A stretch of DNA of 15,645 nucleotides from Dunaliella salina (Eukaryota > Chlorophyta > Chlorophyceae > Chlamydomonadales > Dunaliellaceae), in contig MU069919.1 in the NCBI GenBank assembly GCA_002284615.2, positions 166,648-182,292 of the forward strand, given 5' to 3'. How positions within the stretch are numbered: the stretch's first letter is position 1; each line of letters starts with the position of its first letter. A program made the position numbers and the translations under genes. Below, piece after piece: positions 15,237 through 15,645 of the stretch. The notes under the pieces were generated by a model. The model did no database searches. It saw nothing but the letters and a program-made list of their open reading frames with translations, and was not told where the DNA came from.

Positions 15237-15645
15237 TGTGATTATGAGTTGGATAGTCTGAGGGCCGCCCTCTGGCTTGGGAAGACGTACTTGGTTCCGG
15301 CAGCTATGTATGGCAGCCAGGTCTGGGCTACTGGTTTTCTGCAACAGGATTCAGTGTTTAAAAGTGATCTGCAGGTCAGGCACTTGGGTTTTTTGAAGCG
15401 CATTCTAGGGGTGAAGTGCTCCCCTTCCAACTGGGCAGTTCTGCGAGAGTGTGGACATGAGCCTCTGCAATTCAATTGGTTTAGAGGCGTGGTAAAAATG
15501 TGTAACAGCATGCTGAGCAGCAACAGCAACACTCTCCGCAAGGTGATTCAGGCTGACTATCAAACACACCCCAGAGCGCCAAACTGCTGGACTGCGCAAG
15601 TGCTTGATGGNTTTCAAGGGTTGAGCAAGTGTGATGAGTATGTGC
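15237..15645 (+). pseudogene. LINE RT thumb/C-terminal region, runs off window
   Basis: An uninterrupted plus-strand frame runs from 15237 to the last base, through one ambiguous base at 15611. It contains L-V-P-A-A-M-Y-G-S-Q-V-W (around 15291-15326), L-G-F-L-K-R-I-L-G-V, R-E-C-G-H-E-P-L-Q-F-N-W-F-R and C-W-T-A-Q-V-L-D. The Y-G-x-x-V-W box, the L-K-R-x-L-G-V helix and the E-x-G-x-x-P-L block follow each other in the thumb region of many LINE RTs. No start codon belongs to it, since the natural N-terminal RT is missing, so it is a 5'-truncated fragment, still open over 136 codons. In an intact LINE this part lies upstream of the zinc knuckle, yet here it lies downstream of one, so it is a separate fragment, probably of the LINE-B family. 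Confidence 0.72.

Noticed and set aside
15242..15617. Minus-strand open frames at the window end
   Set aside because: The plus strand is open throughout with RT-thumb motifs, so these are antisense shadows.

Overview
This window is eukaryotic repeat-rich DNA. I see no prokaryotic operon, no rRNA and no intact host gene. It carries two long dinucleotide microsatellites, several minisatellites and a pile-up of decayed non-LTR retrotransposons (LINEs), including a tRNA-derived SINE. The species cannot be read from the sequence. The mix of LINEs, with a reverse transcriptase, RNase H and C-terminal restriction-like endonuclease on one backbone, suggests a unicellular alga, possibly a prasinophyte-like green alga. 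That guess is weak and comes from general family knowledge.

Layout. 1-1726: a (CA)34 tract, a 104-124 bp tandem duplication and scattered short repeats, with no recognisable gene. 1727-4383: about 2.2 kb of unassigned DNA, holding two repeat-encoded open frames and a doubtful SINE-like stretch, bracketed by two truncated 3' ends of one LINE family (called LINE-A here). 4435-4990: a minus-strand LINE 3' end (LINE-C) with a zinc finger and 20-bp target-site duplications. 5347-13437: the main object, a long plus-strand degenerate LINE-A. 13438-14194: a LINE-C 3' scrap, about 325 bp of unassigned DNA, and an inverted LINE-A 3' end with another LINE-A 3' end nested inside it. 14185-15236: a second, diverged RNase H pseudogene, then the zinc-finger C-terminus of another LINE (LINE-B). 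15237-15645: a LINE reverse-transcriptase thumb that runs off the window.

LINE-A modules, in order and all on the plus strand: pre-RT region, RT with readable motifs (a SINE is inserted between the first two), RT thumb/connection, Pro-rich linker, unassigned DNA with (GT)55 and a 35-bp minisatellite, PHD finger, chromo-like stretch, a domain strongly resembling PCIF1-type adenine methyltransferases, RNase H with all four acidic residues, CCHC zinc knuckle, PD-(D/E)XK restriction-like endonuclease, a conserved C-terminal motif and stop, and a 3'UTR with a CTTTT-type tail. At least five in-frame stops and several frameshifts show that this copy is dead, but most motifs remain readable. In a living copy, RT and the endonuclease would carry out target-primed reverse transcription and RNase H would remove template RNA. 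The PHD and chromo-like parts could read chromatin at the target, and the methyltransferase could modify the element's RNA or DNA.

The most interesting points are (1) a LINE that appears to carry both a histone-reader module and a PCIF1-like methyltransferase, (2) a tRNA-derived SINE whose 3' tail matches the LINE-A tail, and (3) two minisatellites born inside conserved LINE codons (a zinc finger and an RNase H segment).
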